DNA of 64,000 bases from Neobacillus sp. CF12 (GCF_030348765.1 NZ_JAUCEU010000007.1:2866001-2930000); one strand, 5' to 3'. Shown: positions 25,247 through 34,856, numbered from the stretch's first letter. Made by a program: numbers and translations. The notes: generated by a model not told the origin, from the letters alone.

Positions 25247-26572
25247 TTATTTTTCTTCAATGAGCCCCTTCATAAAAATAGAGACACCGATTTTTTTACA
25301 GATGCTTAAATAATGCATGAGCGCTAATAAAACGGATCCGGTGTTCATGGAGATAATCACACCTTCCATCCTCCATTCAGGACGTGCCGCAAGGAAAATG
25401 ATAATAGCAAAGGACACGATTGTGGACCAAATGGCATGAATAAAGGTTTCCTTTATGAGACCTAAACCTATTAAAAATGCTTGCATCGGCATAACAAAGA
25501 AGTGGAACAAAAAGAATGGCCATAACATTTGTAAATAAACAGCGGCAATTGATGATTCAAAGAAAATGGACGTAAGCTGCGGTGCAAAAATATAGAAAAC
25601 GACCACTGCTGGTACCCCATAAAGAAAGGTAAGCATCATTACCTGCGAAAGCATTTTTTGAAGTGTTGAGTAATCTCTATTGGAATATGTTTTTGAGACA
25701 GCAGGTATTAAGACTGTCATTAAGGAATGGGCAATAAACGCTGGAAAAAACCCAATTGAAACGGCAACCCCCATTAGCATGCCAAAATGTTCCGTAGCAA
25801 TCGTTTCTGATAGTCCAGACCGAACGAGCGCTGCCTTAATTAAAAAGGGTTGGATCGCACCTGTCAGTGCGGAGAATAATCGCAATCCTGTTGTTGGTAC
25901 CGAGACGGCCATTAAATTTTTTCGGACTGCCTTACGATTTAAATTGGAAAAGGGCATTCGTTTTAGCTGCTGAAATTGAATGATTAATGTGTAGCATAAG
26001 TATAGAAACACGGCAATTTCACTGCCGATAAAAGAGGCAATCGCAATTAATACAGCGGCTTCTGAGTCAAATTGAAAGAAACGAAATAAAACAAACAATA
26101 ATACGAGTTGGACAGATTTCCTTAAGAAATTGGCAATGGCGATTTTTCCCATCTGGTGCCTGCCCATAAAATAACCTCTTGCTACAGAGGTAAAGGATAT
26201 AACGGGGACTAACAGGATAATAAGCCAACGTGTATAGGGGTGGTATCCATTGAATACAGATATAAACGGAATTAGAGCCATCGCAACCACTAATAGGATA
26301 CAAGTAAAAATAATCGTGATTGTAATAGCATGATAAAGGATATTTCGATGGAACTTTTCCTCTTTTTCAGCAACAAATTTTGAAATTGACACCGGCAATT
26401 CAAAGCTTGATAACAGAACGAGTAAATAAATGGATGGGAGTATTGACATGTATAAACCCAGCCCATGCTTGCCCAATTCTTTCGCAAGTATTAAATTAAC
26501 TAAAAATTCAACGCCTTCTCCTAGAAAAGCTGAGAGGGCTAAAAATAATATTCCTTTGTAAAAGATAGCCAT
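25247..26572 (-). CDS. SpoVB/YkvU-like oligosaccharide flippase (MVF/polysaccharide family)
   Basis: 441 residues with ~14 predicted helices. The N-terminus FLGEGVEFLVNLILAKELGKHGLGLY matches SpoVB-type lipid-linked oligosaccharide flippases. Close in character to B. subtilis YkvU, a sporulation-associated paralogue of SpoVB. Likely moves a lipid-linked precursor across the membrane during spore or envelope synthesis. GGGGAGTT precedes the ATG. No sigma-E promoter was confirmed. Confidence 0.82.
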   Translation of the reverse strand: MAIFYKGILFLALSAFLGEGVEFLVNLILAKELGKHGLGLYMSILPSIYLLVLLSSFELPVSISKFVAEKEEKFHRNILYHAITITIIFTCILLVVAMALIPFISVFNGYHPYTRWLIILLVPVISFTSVARGYFMGRHQMGKIAIANFLRKSVQLVLLFVLFRFFQFDSEAAVLIAIASFIGSEIAVFLYLCYTLIIQFQQLKRMPFSNLNRKAVRKNLMAVSVPTTGLRLFSALTGAIQPFLIKAALVRSGLSETIATEHFGMLMGVAVSIGFFPAFIAHSLMTVLIPAVSKTYSNRDYSTLQKMLSQVMMLTFLYGVPAVVVFYIFAPQLTSIFFESSIAAVYLQMLWPFFLFHFFVMPMQAFLIGLGLIKETFIHAIWSTIVSFAIIIFLAARPEWRMEGVIISMNTGSVLLALMHYLSICKKIGVSIFMKGLIEEK

Positions 26573-26674
26573 TCGAAAACTCCCCTTTAAAACAATCTCA
26601 CTTTTATAAACCTATGAGACAAGTTCTAAGATTAGTAGGGAAATTTTTCGCGGCTGTGTAAAATTAAAGGCGAA

Positions 26675-26928
26675 TGTTGGTTTGCGCTCCACTAAGGAAG
26701 GCTTCTTAGAATAATCACCGCAGGGACAGGCGTTCTTTGCCTGTCACGAGGCACTTCGCTTTCCGCAGGCGTTGCGGGAAGCCTCCTCGGCGCTAAGAGA
26801 TAAGCGGGGTCTCCCCTGCTCCGTACTCCTGCAGGACATTGAATTACTTACTTCCCCGAATTTGCCCACGCACGAAGAAAATGCGATAGCATTTTCGAGA
26901 GTCTTCGTGCCTTCCGCTCCAATCAACA
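26675..26928. repeat. GC-rich MITE-like element, copy 1 (with ~62-bp insertion)
   Basis: Same backbone as 44341-44532: GCGCTCCACTAAGGAA at the left, CACGAGGCACTTCGCTTTCC and GGAAGCCTCCTCGGCGCTAA in the middle, GTCTTCGTGCCTTCCGC at the right. The left terminal repeat is decayed (TGTTGGTTTGCGC), the right is CCAATCAACA. An extra ~62 bp with a short hairpin sits between CTGCAG and GAGTCTTCGTG. It occupies most of the 418-bp gap before liaR. A spurious minus-strand ORF lies inside. Confidence 0.85.
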
Positions 26929-26957
26929 TTCAATAATGTATTAGTAACACAGCCCAT

Positions 26958-26988
26958 CAAAAAAAGGACATCTTCAGTCCTTTTTCAG
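26958..26988 (-). terminator. terminator of the lia operon
   Basis: Minus strand AAAGGAC-TGAAGAT-GTCCTTT followed by TTTTGATG, just after the liaR stop. Confidence 0.75.
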
Positions 26989-26990
26989 TT

Positions 26991-27638
26991 TTATTTTATT
27001 AATGCATGTTTGAATGCATAGATGACTGCCTGGGTTCGGTCTTGTACGTTTAGTTTGCTTAGTATATTGCTTACATGGGTTTTGACTGTTTTTAAGGCGA
27101 TATATAGATCATCCGCTATGTCTTGATTTGTTTTTCCTTCTGCCATTAACATTAAAATTTCCATTTCGCGGGTGGTAAGTTCTTCATGTGGTAATTGTTG
27201 ATGTTTCTGGCGCATTTTAACCATCATTTTGCCTGTGACCTCAGGCTCAAGCACCGACTGGCCATGGTATGTAGCGCGGACAGCATTCGCAATTTCATCA
27301 GCTTTTGAAGTTTTTAACATATAGCTGGTAGCACCTGCTTCTAGTGCAGGGTAAACCTTTTCATCATCTAAAAAGCTGGTGACAATGATTACTTTAGCTT
27401 CTGGCCATTTTTCAATAATTTGCTTGGTAGCTTCAATCCCGTCCATTTCTTTCATCACTAAATCCATTAATATAATATCGGGCCGAAGCTCAAGTGCCAG
27501 TTCCACACCTTTTTTTCCATCAGCAGCCTCTCCGACAACCTCAATATCTGGCTGTGCTGATAAATAAGCAGAAACTCCAATTCTCACCATCTCATGATCA
27601 TCGACAAAAACTACTCTAATCATTTTCACCATCTCCAT
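26991..27638 (-). CDS. liaR: LiaR response regulator
   Basis: 215-residue NarL/LuxR-type regulator. Receiver domain with acidic pocket DDHEM (~12) and phospho-acceptor Asp in [13 protein letters not shown] (~57). C-terminal HTH with [20 protein letters not shown] and [16 protein letters not shown]. Activates liaIH when LiaS senses cell-envelope stress such as lipid-II antibiotics. Its start overlaps liaS by 23 bases. Confidence 0.93.
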   Translation of the reverse strand: MEMVKMIRVVFVDDHEMVRIGVSAYLSAQPDIEVVGEAADGKKGVELALELRPDIILMDLVMKEMDGIEATKQIIEKWPEAKVIIVTSFLDDEKVYPALEAGATSYMLKTSKADEIANAVRATYHGQSVLEPEVTGKMMVKMRQKHQQLPHEELTTREMEILMLMAEGKTNQDIADDLYIALKTVKTHVSNILSKLNVQDRTQAVIYAFKHALIK

Positions 27639-28668
27639 TTATCATAACAGGTACCTTTACTTCAAGCCTTGTACCCTTACTCTGTACACTAATCACTTTT
27701 AACGTGCCACCAACCTCAAGCGCCCGCTCATGCATATTCTGCATGCCATAGGAGCCAGCCTTCATGTTATCGACTTCAAAGCCAACTCCATCATCAACAA
27801 TTCTTAATATGACAATTTCATCCCGCTTTATCAATAAAACTTCAAGTTTATTCGCCTTTGAATGGCGAAGCGTGTTTGATACCGATTCTTGGAGGATGCG
27901 GAAAAGATGGTCTTCTATCCCCTTATCAAGTGGAAACGCTTCTACCTTCCATTTAATTTCCATTGTTACCTTCTGTGATAATTCGATTAATAACTCTTCA
28001 ATTCCTTCTTGGAGAGTTTTATTTTTTAAGGCAACTGGACGCAAATGAAGAAGCAGGGCACGCATTTCAAGTTGTGATTGATGAATCATCTCTTCAACCA
28101 TTTTCAACTGTTTCGCTTCCCTATCTTCCTCATTCGTACTTTGTTTTGTTGTATTGATGGCAGACATCATCATGGATGCCGCAAATAATTGCTGACTGAC
28201 TGAATCATGTAACTCACGGGCAAGACGGTTTCGTTCCTGTTCAATAATTTCTTGTATTCTTGCTTCTTGGTCTTCAACTTTTTCTGTAGCCAATCGTTGT
28301 GAAAGCTTGGCTTGTTCAGAAATTTGCCTGCCGATCTTATCAATTTGATCCGCAATCCCTTGCATTTCTGGTATTGATTGCTTTTCATTTAATCCAATTT
28401 GTTTTCCTTGCTCTAACTGATGTAAGGAATGTTCAACCGACTGAAACTGTCTTCTCCAAAATATACCTGTAACAATGCCCAAAAGAATCCCAATCGCAAT
28501 ACTAAATGATGGTATAAAAATAACAAAGGGGATATCCATAAAATGCCGATTCCATAATTCGGACCAATCTGAAATTGGAAAAACAATGATAAAGGCACCC
28601 GCCACAACAAGAGCAATGATGATTGAAAACCCGATATTCCAAATAATCTGCCTTTGGATGGTGCTCAT
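27616..28668 (-). CDS. liaS: LiaS sensor histidine kinase
   Basis: 350 residues. Two membrane helices (~10-30 and ~48-70) flank a very short extracellular loop, the intramembrane-sensing layout. A dimerisation segment follows with phospho-acceptor His in [13 protein letters not shown] (~152), then an HATPase_c domain with DDGVGFEV and the GMQNMHERA box. Overlaps liaF by 4 bases (ATGA-type coupling) and liaR. Confidence 0.93.
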   Translation of the reverse strand: MSTIQRQIIWNIGFSIIIALVVAGAFIIVFPISDWSELWNRHFMDIPFVIFIPSFSIAIGILLGIVTGIFWRRQFQSVEHSLHQLEQGKQIGLNEKQSIPEMQGIADQIDKIGRQISEQAKLSQRLATEKVEDQEARIQEIIEQERNRLARELHDSVSQQLFAASMMMSAINTTKQSTNEEDREAKQLKMVEEMIHQSQLEMRALLLHLRPVALKNKTLQEGIEELLIELSQKVTMEIKWKVEAFPLDKGIEDHLFRILQESVSNTLRHSKANKLEVLLIKRDEIVILRIVDDGVGFEVDNMKAGSYGMQNMHERALEVGGTLKVISVQSKGTRLEVKVPVMINGDGEND

Positions 28669-29399
28669 ATCCGGCTCACCTCTAAATTCCCTACCAACAA
28701 GGATGTAAAGATTTTTACCTTTTGCTCTGCCTGATCATAATCTGCCGTTTTAAGATGGAATGCTTGGTTAAAAACCTGTGATTGAAAATTTTCAAAAACA
28801 GTTGTCGAACCAATAACACAGGAGTGGTGAACACTTACCTCAATCTCATAAGGGACCTGGATCTGGATATTTCCAATCACATTGCGAATAAAGATGATCG
28901 TTTCACCCTTAGGTAATACCGTATAACTTAGGTCAATTATGGTATCACCAATTCCAGATTGGATATTAATGTCGTTCCATTCATACACACTGCTAGGTGT
29001 CTTTTGCTGTCCGAAAAATATATTTTCAAAGAGCGGTTTGGTCTTAACCAGCGTCTCTTCCTGTTGAACCTGTTCTGATTCTTTTATATCTAGTGTTATC
29101 TTATTGGGATTCTTTTTTGAGTTAGAATATTGAATAATAAAGTGCAAAAGTATCGCCAGCAACAAAAACTTAAAGGTCATCATACTAAACACACTGATTA
29201 AAAGAAAAATAATTCCTGCCAGGAAAAAAACTTTCCCACTCTTTTTCCCTGTTTTTCTTCTGCCTAGATAGATCAGTCCGCCAGAAAATACAAGGGAGAA
29301 GATAAGACCACTGTTGAAAAATAGAATTTCTAGCAGTAGAACGACAACCCCAATGATGACTAGCCATCCTGTATAATCATTCTTTGCATTTTTTAACAT
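28665..29399 (-). CDS. liaF: LiaF inhibitor of the LiaSR system
   Basis: 244 residues: three to four N-terminal membrane helices (~10-95), then a cytosolic C-terminal LiaF/DUF2154-type beta domain with GIGDTIIDLSYTVLPKGE and VIGNIQIQVPYE. LiaF keeps LiaS in its phosphatase state without stress. Immediately precedes and overlaps liaS. Confidence 0.93.
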   Translation of the reverse strand: MLKNAKNDYTGWLVIIGVVVLLLEILFFNSGLIFSLVFSGGLIYLGRRKTGKKSGKVFFLAGIIFLLISVFSMMTFKFLLLAILLHFIIQYSNSKKNPNKITLDIKESEQVQQEETLVKTKPLFENIFFGQQKTPSSVYEWNDINIQSGIGDTIIDLSYTVLPKGETIIFIRNVIGNIQIQVPYEIEVSVHHSCVIGSTTVFENFQSQVFNQAFHLKTADYDQAEQKVKIFTSLLVGNLEVSRI

Positions 29400-29439
29400 C
29401 TGGCTACCTCCCTTTCTATTTTCTGTTTAAATTGTAGGC

Positions 29440-29466
29440 CAAAAGGTGCAGCCATTGTGCACCTTT
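29440..29466 (-). terminator. weak (leaky) hairpin between liaH and liaF
   Basis: Minus strand AAGGTGCA-CAATGGC-TGCACCTT followed by only TTTTGG. This short U-tract suggests partial termination, giving more liaIH than liaFSR mRNA. Confidence 0.6.
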
Positions 29467-29488
29467 ATAGAATACCATGTTTTGGTTA

Positions 29489-30133
29489 TTAAATGGACTT
29501 GCTTTCTTCCAATTTCATTTCTTTTTCTAATTGAGCAATTTTTGCATCAATGGTATCGCGGTAATAAGAACTCTTCACTTGGTGCTCTAAACGATCTAAG
29601 TAATTGTCAATTTCCTGAAAGCGAGAATCTGCTTTATTGATATCAGTATTTGAGTCAAGTACCTGATTCATTCGATGATTCGCACGTGTAACATTCTCAC
29701 GTCCCATTAATTCCAAGCGGCGGATTTGCATATCTTTTAGCTTATGTTTCATTTCCTCATATTTTCTTTCTAATTCCCCTAATTGACCTTTCACTTCCTC
29801 AAGTGATGCTCCTAGGCGCTGGGCACGGTTTGAGTATTGCTGATGTTCTGCTGATGCAAACTCATAAAGTTCCATTTCTACTGCTTTCGAAGCAACTTCT
29901 GCCTGATACTTTCTTTTTTCTGCCAATTCAACCGCTTGAGAATATTCTCTCGTAAATTCATCTTTCAACGCGTACTGACGTTCTAAAAGCTTTCTTACCT
30001 TTTCTGTCTCTTGTTCACATTGACGAAGATATTGGTTAAGCAAAGCGATGGGATTTTTCTTTTCCTTTTGATCGACAGCTGCATGTAAATCCGCCATAAT
30101 CGTATCTTTAATTCTTGTTAATAGGTTTGTCAT
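29489..30133 (-). CDS. liaH: LiaH, PspA/IM30-family membrane-stress protein
   Basis: 214 residues, almost entirely coiled coil (~25-190) as in PspA/Vipp1 proteins. The N-terminus MTNLLTRIKDTIMADLHAAV is the amphipathic membrane-targeting helix and ALLNQYLRQCEQE the PspA family box. Oligomerises and protects the cytoplasmic membrane under envelope stress, recruited by LiaI. 18 bp downstream of liaI. Confidence 0.93.
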   Translation of the reverse strand: MTNLLTRIKDTIMADLHAAVDQKEKKNPIALLNQYLRQCEQETEKVRKLLERQYALKDEFTREYSQAVELAEKRKYQAEVASKAVEMELYEFASAEHQQYSNRAQRLGASLEEVKGQLGELERKYEEMKHKLKDMQIRRLELMGRENVTRANHRMNQVLDSNTDINKADSRFQEIDNYLDRLEHQVKSSYYRDTIDAKIAQLEKEMKLEESKSI

Positions 30134-30151
30134 TGTTTATCTCTCCTTAGA

Positions 30152-30502
30152 TTAATTTTTGTTTAATTCATTCCATTGTTTTTCAAAATTTACAAACGGG
30201 TCAGAATCCTCTTTTACAACACTATTTTTGCTGCTGTTATTCCAGTTTTTATAAACAAGATAAAGTACATAAACTGCAAGAACACCAATAATAGCTGGTG
30301 CATTATGGATAGAGGCCATTAGGACAAAAAATCCGATAATCCCCAGGGCAATCTTGCCTCCGGTTGATTCAGCCTTTAAGAACTGTTTAAAAATGAAATA
30401 CAAGGCAGCAAGACCAACTAGTAAGCCTATCATCGGACCTATGGTTGAAAGTAAAATGATGGCTGCTATTCCACCAGCAAGTAGTAAACCAAACTTTTTC
30501 AT
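30152..30502 (-). CDS. liaI: LiaI small membrane anchor
   Basis: 116 residues with three or four hydrophobic helices (~5-85) and a hydrophilic C-terminal tail ending FVNFEKQWNELNKN. First gene of the lia operon, as in B. subtilis, where LiaI anchors LiaH rings at the membrane. AAAGGAGG lies 10 nt before ATG. No liaG lies between liaH and liaF here. Confidence 0.85.
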   Translation of the reverse strand: MKKFGLLLAGGIAAIILLSTIGPMIGLLVGLAALYFIFKQFLKAESTGGKIALGIIGFFVLMASIHNAPAIIGVLAVYVLYLVYKNWNNSSKNSVVKEDSDPFVNFEKQWNELNKN

Positions 30503-30590
30503 TTTGTTTTTTCCTCCTTTCTTTATCTTGATATCATCTTACCTCGTAACTAGATTTCTCATAACGAACCTGCGCTTTATTTTCATATCG

Positions 30591-30600
30591 GTCTTGAGAC
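30591..30600 (-). promoter_or_regulatory. candidate LiaR-type operator upstream of liaI
   Basis: Perfect 10-bp palindrome GTCTTGAGAC (reads the same on both strands) ~90 bp before the liaI ATG, where the LiaR-dependent operator is expected. I did not match it to a formal consensus. Confidence 0.4.
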
Positions 30601-30601
30601 G

Positions 30602-30641
30602 TAGAAAGGGTCAGCCCCTTGTGGAGGAGCTGACCCTTTTC
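30602..30641 (-). terminator. intrinsic terminator after the LysM-CAP gene
   Basis: AAGGGTCAGC...GCTGACCCTT 10-bp stem with 13-nt loop, directly after the stop of the gene at 30646. The T tract is short on the minus strand (TTTCT). Confidence 0.75.
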
Positions 30642-30645
30642 TGGT

Positions 30646-31260
30646 TTATTTAGAGATAAACATTTGTGTCCAATAATGTCTTTGCGATCCGCCTTTCGCG
30701 TATCCAACACCTATATACGTATAATTTGCGCTTAATATATTTGCTCGATGACCTGGGCTGTTCATCCAAGCCTGTACCACTTCTTGCGGTGTTGTTTGCC
30801 CTGCAGCAATATTTTCGGCAGCTGCACGGTATGAAATTCCGAAATTCTTCATCATGGTAAAAGGACTGCCATAAGTAGGACTAGTGTGGCTGAAATAGTT
30901 TTTATCCCTCATGTCCACCGACTTATAGCGAGCTACCCTAGAAAGTTCCCAATCTTGTGTCAAAGCCCTTAATCCATGCTTTGCCCGTTCTTGATTGGTT
31001 AGTTGGACAACTTGGCTTTCAATGCTTTTCGTTGCATCAAAGTTTGGAATTGTCACCTTATCTCCCGGATAAATCATGTTAGGATTTTTAAATTGCGGAT
31101 TCGCTGAGATGATTTCAGAGATGCCAACTTGGTAACGAACTGCGATTTTCCATAGTGAATCACCAGGCTGTACCGTGTAAATTTGCTGTGCAAATGAAAC
31201 ACTTGGAATACCTATAAGTGATAGTAAAAACATGAAACTAAACCAAAATGACTTTTTCAT
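30646..31260 (-). CDS. secreted LysM + CAP-domain protein (YkwD-like)
   Basis: 204 residues: signal peptide (1-24), one LysM module (~26-70, YTVQPGDSLWKIAVRYQVG) for peptidoglycan binding, then a CAP/SCP domain (~80-204) with LTNQERAKHGLRAL, HTSPTYGSPFTMM and the AENIAAGQTT / SPGHRANIL boxes. Bacillus relatives (YkwD, SafA-like) are found at the cell wall or spore coat. Biochemical activity of bacterial CAP domains is uncertain. Confidence 0.9.
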   Translation of the reverse strand: MKKSFWFSFMFLLSLIGIPSVSFAQQIYTVQPGDSLWKIAVRYQVGISEIISANPQFKNPNMIYPGDKVTIPNFDATKSIESQVVQLTNQERAKHGLRALTQDWELSRVARYKSVDMRDKNYFSHTSPTYGSPFTMMKNFGISYRAAAENIAAGQTTPQEVVQAWMNSPGHRANILSANYTYIGVGYAKGGSQRHYWTQMFISK

Positions 31261-31355
31261 TTTTTCGCCTCCTCGATATATATTTTTGATTTCAGGTTCA
31301 AAATATACAGAGTGTCAAAAATAAAATTTTTCATATAAAGTTCGGAGGAAAAAGT

Positions 31356-31730
31356 GTGAAAGACATTTCATGGATAACCTATGTCATGTTAATTTTGGCA
31401 AGTTATCGTTTAACCCATTTAATTGTTTTCGATAAAATTACTGAATTTATTCGCAGACCATTTATGAAGAAAGTTAAAGTAGAAACCAATCACGGAATCG
31501 AAACAAAGGAAGTCCCGAAAGGCATGTTTGGGTATTTACTGAAGTGTTATTGGTGTGCTGGAGTTTGGAGTGCCATATTTTTAGGAGGCGGTTATTTACT
31601 GTTTCCACGGGTAACGTTTGTCATTATCTTGATTTTCTCAATTGCAGGCGGACAATCCATCCTTGAAACATTTGTGGGAGTTAATATCAAAAAAGTAGAT
31701 TATTACGCTGATTTAGAAAAGAAGAAATAG
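31356..31730 (+). CDS. DUF1360 membrane protein
   Basis: 124 residues, GTG start with CGGAGG 6 nt upstream. The N-terminal SYRLTHLIVFDKI motif and LLKCYWCAGVWSAIF with its CxxC-like pair (C66, C69) are typical of DUF1360, a small family of spore-former membrane proteins without assigned function. Two membrane helices (~8-20 and ~70-100). Confidence 0.8.
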   Translation: MKDISWITYVMLILASYRLTHLIVFDKITEFIRRPFMKKVKVETNHGIETKEVPKGMFGYLLKCYWCAGVWSAIFLGGGYLLFPRVTFVIILIFSIAGGQSILETFVGVNIKKVDYYADLEKKK

Positions 31731-31786
31731 TTTAGAGGAAAAAAGTCCCCCCTTTACGCATAAACATTAAAAAAGGGGGGATTTGA

Positions 31787-31927
31787 ATGGCTGAATGGTG
31801 GATTACTGCCATTGGGTTTATCATTTGTCTTGGTTTTGTTGGAGGTACGATGGTTTATTTTTTAAAAGGAACACTTAACTCTGAAGACTCCACCCGCATT
31901 GATCCGATAAAGAAGGAAATCGATTAA
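31787..31927 (+). CDS. 46-aa single-pass membrane micro-protein
   Basis: MAEWWITAIGFIICLGFVGG starts a membrane helix (~5-28), followed by a hydrophilic tail ending RIDPIKKEID. An exceptionally strong ribosome site AAAAAAGGGGGG precedes the ATG and a terminator follows. Possibly co-transcribed with the DUF1360 gene 56 bp upstream. No family recognised. Confidence 0.65.
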   Translation: MAEWWITAIGFIICLGFVGGTMVYFLKGTLNSEDSTRIDPIKKEID

Positions 31928-31937
31928 TAGAATAAAA

Positions 31938-31972
31938 AACAAAAGAACCCTGGAATCCAAGGTTCTTTTATC
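31938..31972. terminator. bidirectional terminator
   Basis: AAAAGAACC...GGTTCTTTT, 9-bp stem with ~13-nt loop containing an inner CTTGGA/TCCAAG-like pairing, between convergent genes. Confidence 0.8.
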
Positions 31973-31974
31973 TT

Positions 31975-33114
31975 TTATAGAGATTTTTCAATCGCCTGTT
32001 CAAATTGTGCAATAATATCATCGGCATGTTCGATTCCAACTGAAATTCGTACAACCTCTTTTGTAATCCCTAATGCTTTACAAACTTCTGGTGGAAGAGA
32101 TCTGTGAGAAGTCGTTAATGGATGTGAAACTGTCGTTTCGACTCCAGCAAGTGTTGGAGCAATTTTAATCCAGGATAATGAGCGAAAAAACTGATTTGTA
32201 TCAACTGTTTTCGCTAACTCAATGGTTACCATTGCACCAAAGCCATCTTCCTCTTGTTCAAATGGATAATAGACTTTTTCAACAAAGCGATTATGTGATA
32301 AGGCCTCTGCTAACTTTTTTGCATTACTAGACTGTGCTTTCATTCTAAGTGCTAAAGTTTTTAAACCACGGCAAGTCAGCCATGCCTCAAACGGACTTAC
32401 ATTTGTACCTAGATTTACGATTTTGGCGCTGGCACTGGCAACTAAATCCTCTCTTCCAGTGAGAACACCAATCGTTACATCACTATGACCCCCAATGTAC
32501 TTGGTTGCACTATGAACCACTAAATCAATTCCCAGTGGATATGGCTGACAATGATAGGGAGTTGCAAAGGTATTATCAACCAATGTATTTAATTGATGCC
32601 TATGGGCAAGTTTCACTACACCTTTAATATCTTCCACCCGTAACAATGGATTGGTAATAGATTCTGTGTAAAGTAATTTTGTATTTTCTTTAATTTCCTT
32701 TTCTACGTCATTAAGATTCTTAAAGGAAACAAAGGTTGTTTCAATCCCAAATTGATTTAATTCTTCTTTTAGCATATGAAAGCTGCCGCCATATAAATCA
32801 TCAGCAGCAATAATATGGTCTCCGTTTTTCACAACCGCTAAAACTCCCGCTAATATCGCTGACAATCCCGAAGAAGAGGCTACACCTGCTGGAGCACCTT
32901 CGAGTCTTGCAACCGCCTCACCAAGTTCATCTGTATTCGGATTCCCCACCCGCGAATAAAGGTATTGTCCATTTCCATGATAAAATCCCTCAAGTTCATC
33001 TAGATCTTTAAAGGAAAATGCAGAAGTCTGATAAATTGGTGTAACTTTACTAGCGATTTTATTATTCTTTTTCTTAACACCATGTAAAACTTCTGTCTCG
33101 AACCTCTTCCCCAT
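31975..33114 (-). CDS. PLP-dependent trans-sulfuration enzyme (cystathionine gamma-synthase/lyase family)
   Basis: 379 residues of the Cys/Met metabolism PLP family. The PLP lysine is in SATKYIGGHSD (~198), with YSRVGNPN (~54) and the substrate loop SHPLTTSHRSLP (~332-343). Family members catalyse gamma-synthase, beta-lyase or gamma-lyase reactions on cystathionine, homocysteine or methionine; the exact one cannot be fixed from sequence alone. No S-box or T-box was seen in the leader (33115-33290). Monocistronic. Confidence 0.85.
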   Translation of the reverse strand: MGKRFETEVLHGVKKKNNKIASKVTPIYQTSAFSFKDLDELEGFYHGNGQYLYSRVGNPNTDELGEAVARLEGAPAGVASSSGLSAILAGVLAVVKNGDHIIAADDLYGGSFHMLKEELNQFGIETTFVSFKNLNDVEKEIKENTKLLYTESITNPLLRVEDIKGVVKLAHRHQLNTLVDNTFATPYHCQPYPLGIDLVVHSATKYIGGHSDVTIGVLTGREDLVASASAKIVNLGTNVSPFEAWLTCRGLKTLALRMKAQSSNAKKLAEALSHNRFVEKVYYPFEQEEDGFGAMVTIELAKTVDTNQFFRSLSWIKIAPTLAGVETTVSHPLTTSHRSLPPEVCKALGITKEVVRISVGIEHADDIIAQFEQAIEKSL

Positions 33115-33292
33115 ATCGGCACCCTCTTCTTAATTATCAAAATTGTTATTATATTAAAAAATATCAATCCTGTTATCTTTCGTCAATCTAAATTTATTTC
33201 CGAATAATATTTTTTAAAATAAGGAAACATCACATGATTTTCACTAAATTTGGAAAAATTAAACCTATGATTATATTACTGGAGGTAAACCA

Positions 33293-34825
33293 ATGAGTTC
33301 AACTGATAATACCCATCAATTTCCGCGAACATACTGGCGTGAAATAGAATTACCAACCTTTGAAAAATTAAATGAAGATATAACAGTAGATGTTGCGATT
33401 GTCGGAGCCGGAATAACAGGTATTACGGCTGCTTATTTACTTGCAAAGGAAGGGGTAAAGGTCGCCGTCATTGAGGCTGGAGGCGTATTAAATGGCACAA
33501 CTGGACATACCACCGCTAAACTCACAGCACAGCATGGACTGATTTATGATGAACTTATTAACCATTTTGGTGAGGAAAAAGCTAAGCTTTACTATGATTC
33601 TGCCTCCAGTGCCATTCAATTTGTTGAAGCGACTATGAACGAAAAAGGAATAGATTGTGATTTTAGCAAACAGGACGCTTATGTTTATGCGAATTCAGAT
33701 GAATATGCTCAGAAAATAGAAACAGAATGGGCTGCCTATCAAAGACTTGGAATCGAGGGCGGTTTAGTAGGTAATATACCGTTTGATATCGAAATAAAAT
33801 CTGCTATACTAATGCGAAATCAGGCCCAATATCACCCACTGAAGTTTTTAAAGGGACTCCTTGATGAAGCCGTTAATGCTGGCTGTTCTTTTTATGAAAA
33901 TACGGTTGCTGATAGCATAGAGGATGATGATTCGTCACAGCCAAAGGTTATTACAAAGGATGGACACCAAGTTACCAGCAGGCATGTAATCATTGCTTCT
34001 CATTTTCCTTTTTACGATAAACCTGGCCTCTATTTTGCAAGAATGTACGCTGATAGATCCTACGCGATTGCCATTAAGACGGACATGGAATATCCGGGTG
34101 GGATGTATATTAGCGCAGACAGTCCGAGTCGTTCGATTCGCTATACACCTTTAGATGGAAGTAATCTCCTTATTTTAGGCGGTGAAAACCATAAAACAGG
34201 ACAGGGAATCGATACACTCAACCATTATCTTGCGCTCGAGACTTTTGCTAAAGAAGTGTTTGATTTGTCTGAGTACCATTACCGCTGGTCTGCTCAGGAT
34301 TTAGTTACATTAGATAATGTCCCTTACATCGGTCCAATTACACAAAATAAAGAACATGTTTTAGTGGCAACCGGCTATAAAAAATGGGGGATGACCACAG
34401 GAATACTTGCGGCTAATATACTAACCGATTATGTTTTAAATCGTGATAACCCATATAAAGAATTGTATTCACCATCTCGGTTTGATGCCGATCCAGATAT
34501 TAAGTCTATTATTTCTACCAATGCAGACGTGGCCAAACATCTAATTAAAGGGAAGCTGGAGTTTGTACCAAAGGATCCAGGGGATTTGAAAAATGATGAA
34601 GGTTCTGTTGTCATGCATAATGGAAAACGTGCAGGTGCCTATAAGGATAGGGACGGAAAACTTTACATTGTGGATACCACTTGTACCCATTTAGGCTGTG
34701 AATGTGAATGGAACCATGCGGAAAAATCATGGGATTGCCCATGTCATGGATCTCGCTTCTCCTATGCTGGGGATGTAATAGAGGGTCCTGCTAAAAAACC
34801 ACTGAAAAATGTTGGTGATACATGA
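33293..34825 (+). CDS. yhfW: FAD-dependent oxidoreductase with C-terminal Rieske domain (YhfW-like)
   Basis: 510 residues. An N-terminal DAO-type FAD domain starts with VDVAIVGAGITGITAAYLL (~28-46) and GTTGHTTAKLTAQHG (~68). A C-terminal Rieske 2Fe-2S domain has CTHLGC (~457) and CPCHGSRF (~479). This fusion is known as B. subtilis YhfW; substrate unknown. Cytoplasmic. GGAGG lies 7 nt before ATG. Confidence 0.9.
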   Translation: MSSTDNTHQFPRTYWREIELPTFEKLNEDITVDVAIVGAGITGITAAYLLAKEGVKVAVIEAGGVLNGTTGHTTAKLTAQHGLIYDELINHFGEEKAKLYYDSASSAIQFVEATMNEKGIDCDFSKQDAYVYANSDEYAQKIETEWAAYQRLGIEGGLVGNIPFDIEIKSAILMRNQAQYHPLKFLKGLLDEAVNAGCSFYENTVADSIEDDDSSQPKVITKDGHQVTSRHVIIASHFPFYDKPGLYFARMYADRSYAIAIKTDMEYPGGMYISADSPSRSIRYTPLDGSNLLILGGENHKTGQGIDTLNHYLALETFAKEVFDLSEYHYRWSAQDLVTLDNVPYIGPITQNKEHVLVATGYKKWGMTTGILAANILTDYVLNRDNPYKELYSPSRFDADPDIKSIISTNADVAKHLIKGKLEFVPKDPGDLKNDEGSVVMHNGKRAGAYKDRDGKLYIVDTTCTHLGCECEWNHAEKSWDCPCHGSRFSYAGDVIEGPAKKPLKNVGDT

Positions 34826-34856
34826 TTTTTAAAGATAAGATATCTACAAATTAAAC

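Noticed and set aside
26744..26929. 61-aa minus-strand ORF within the GC-rich repeat
   Set aside because: It lies inside the MITE-like repeat, and the same frame recurs in copy 2; a by-product of the repeat, with no ribosome site.
33115..33292. S-box or T-box leader for the trans-sulfuration gene
   Set aside because: Searched by eye for the conserved S-box strands and the T-box NGGUNNCACCR-type core on the minus strand; none found.
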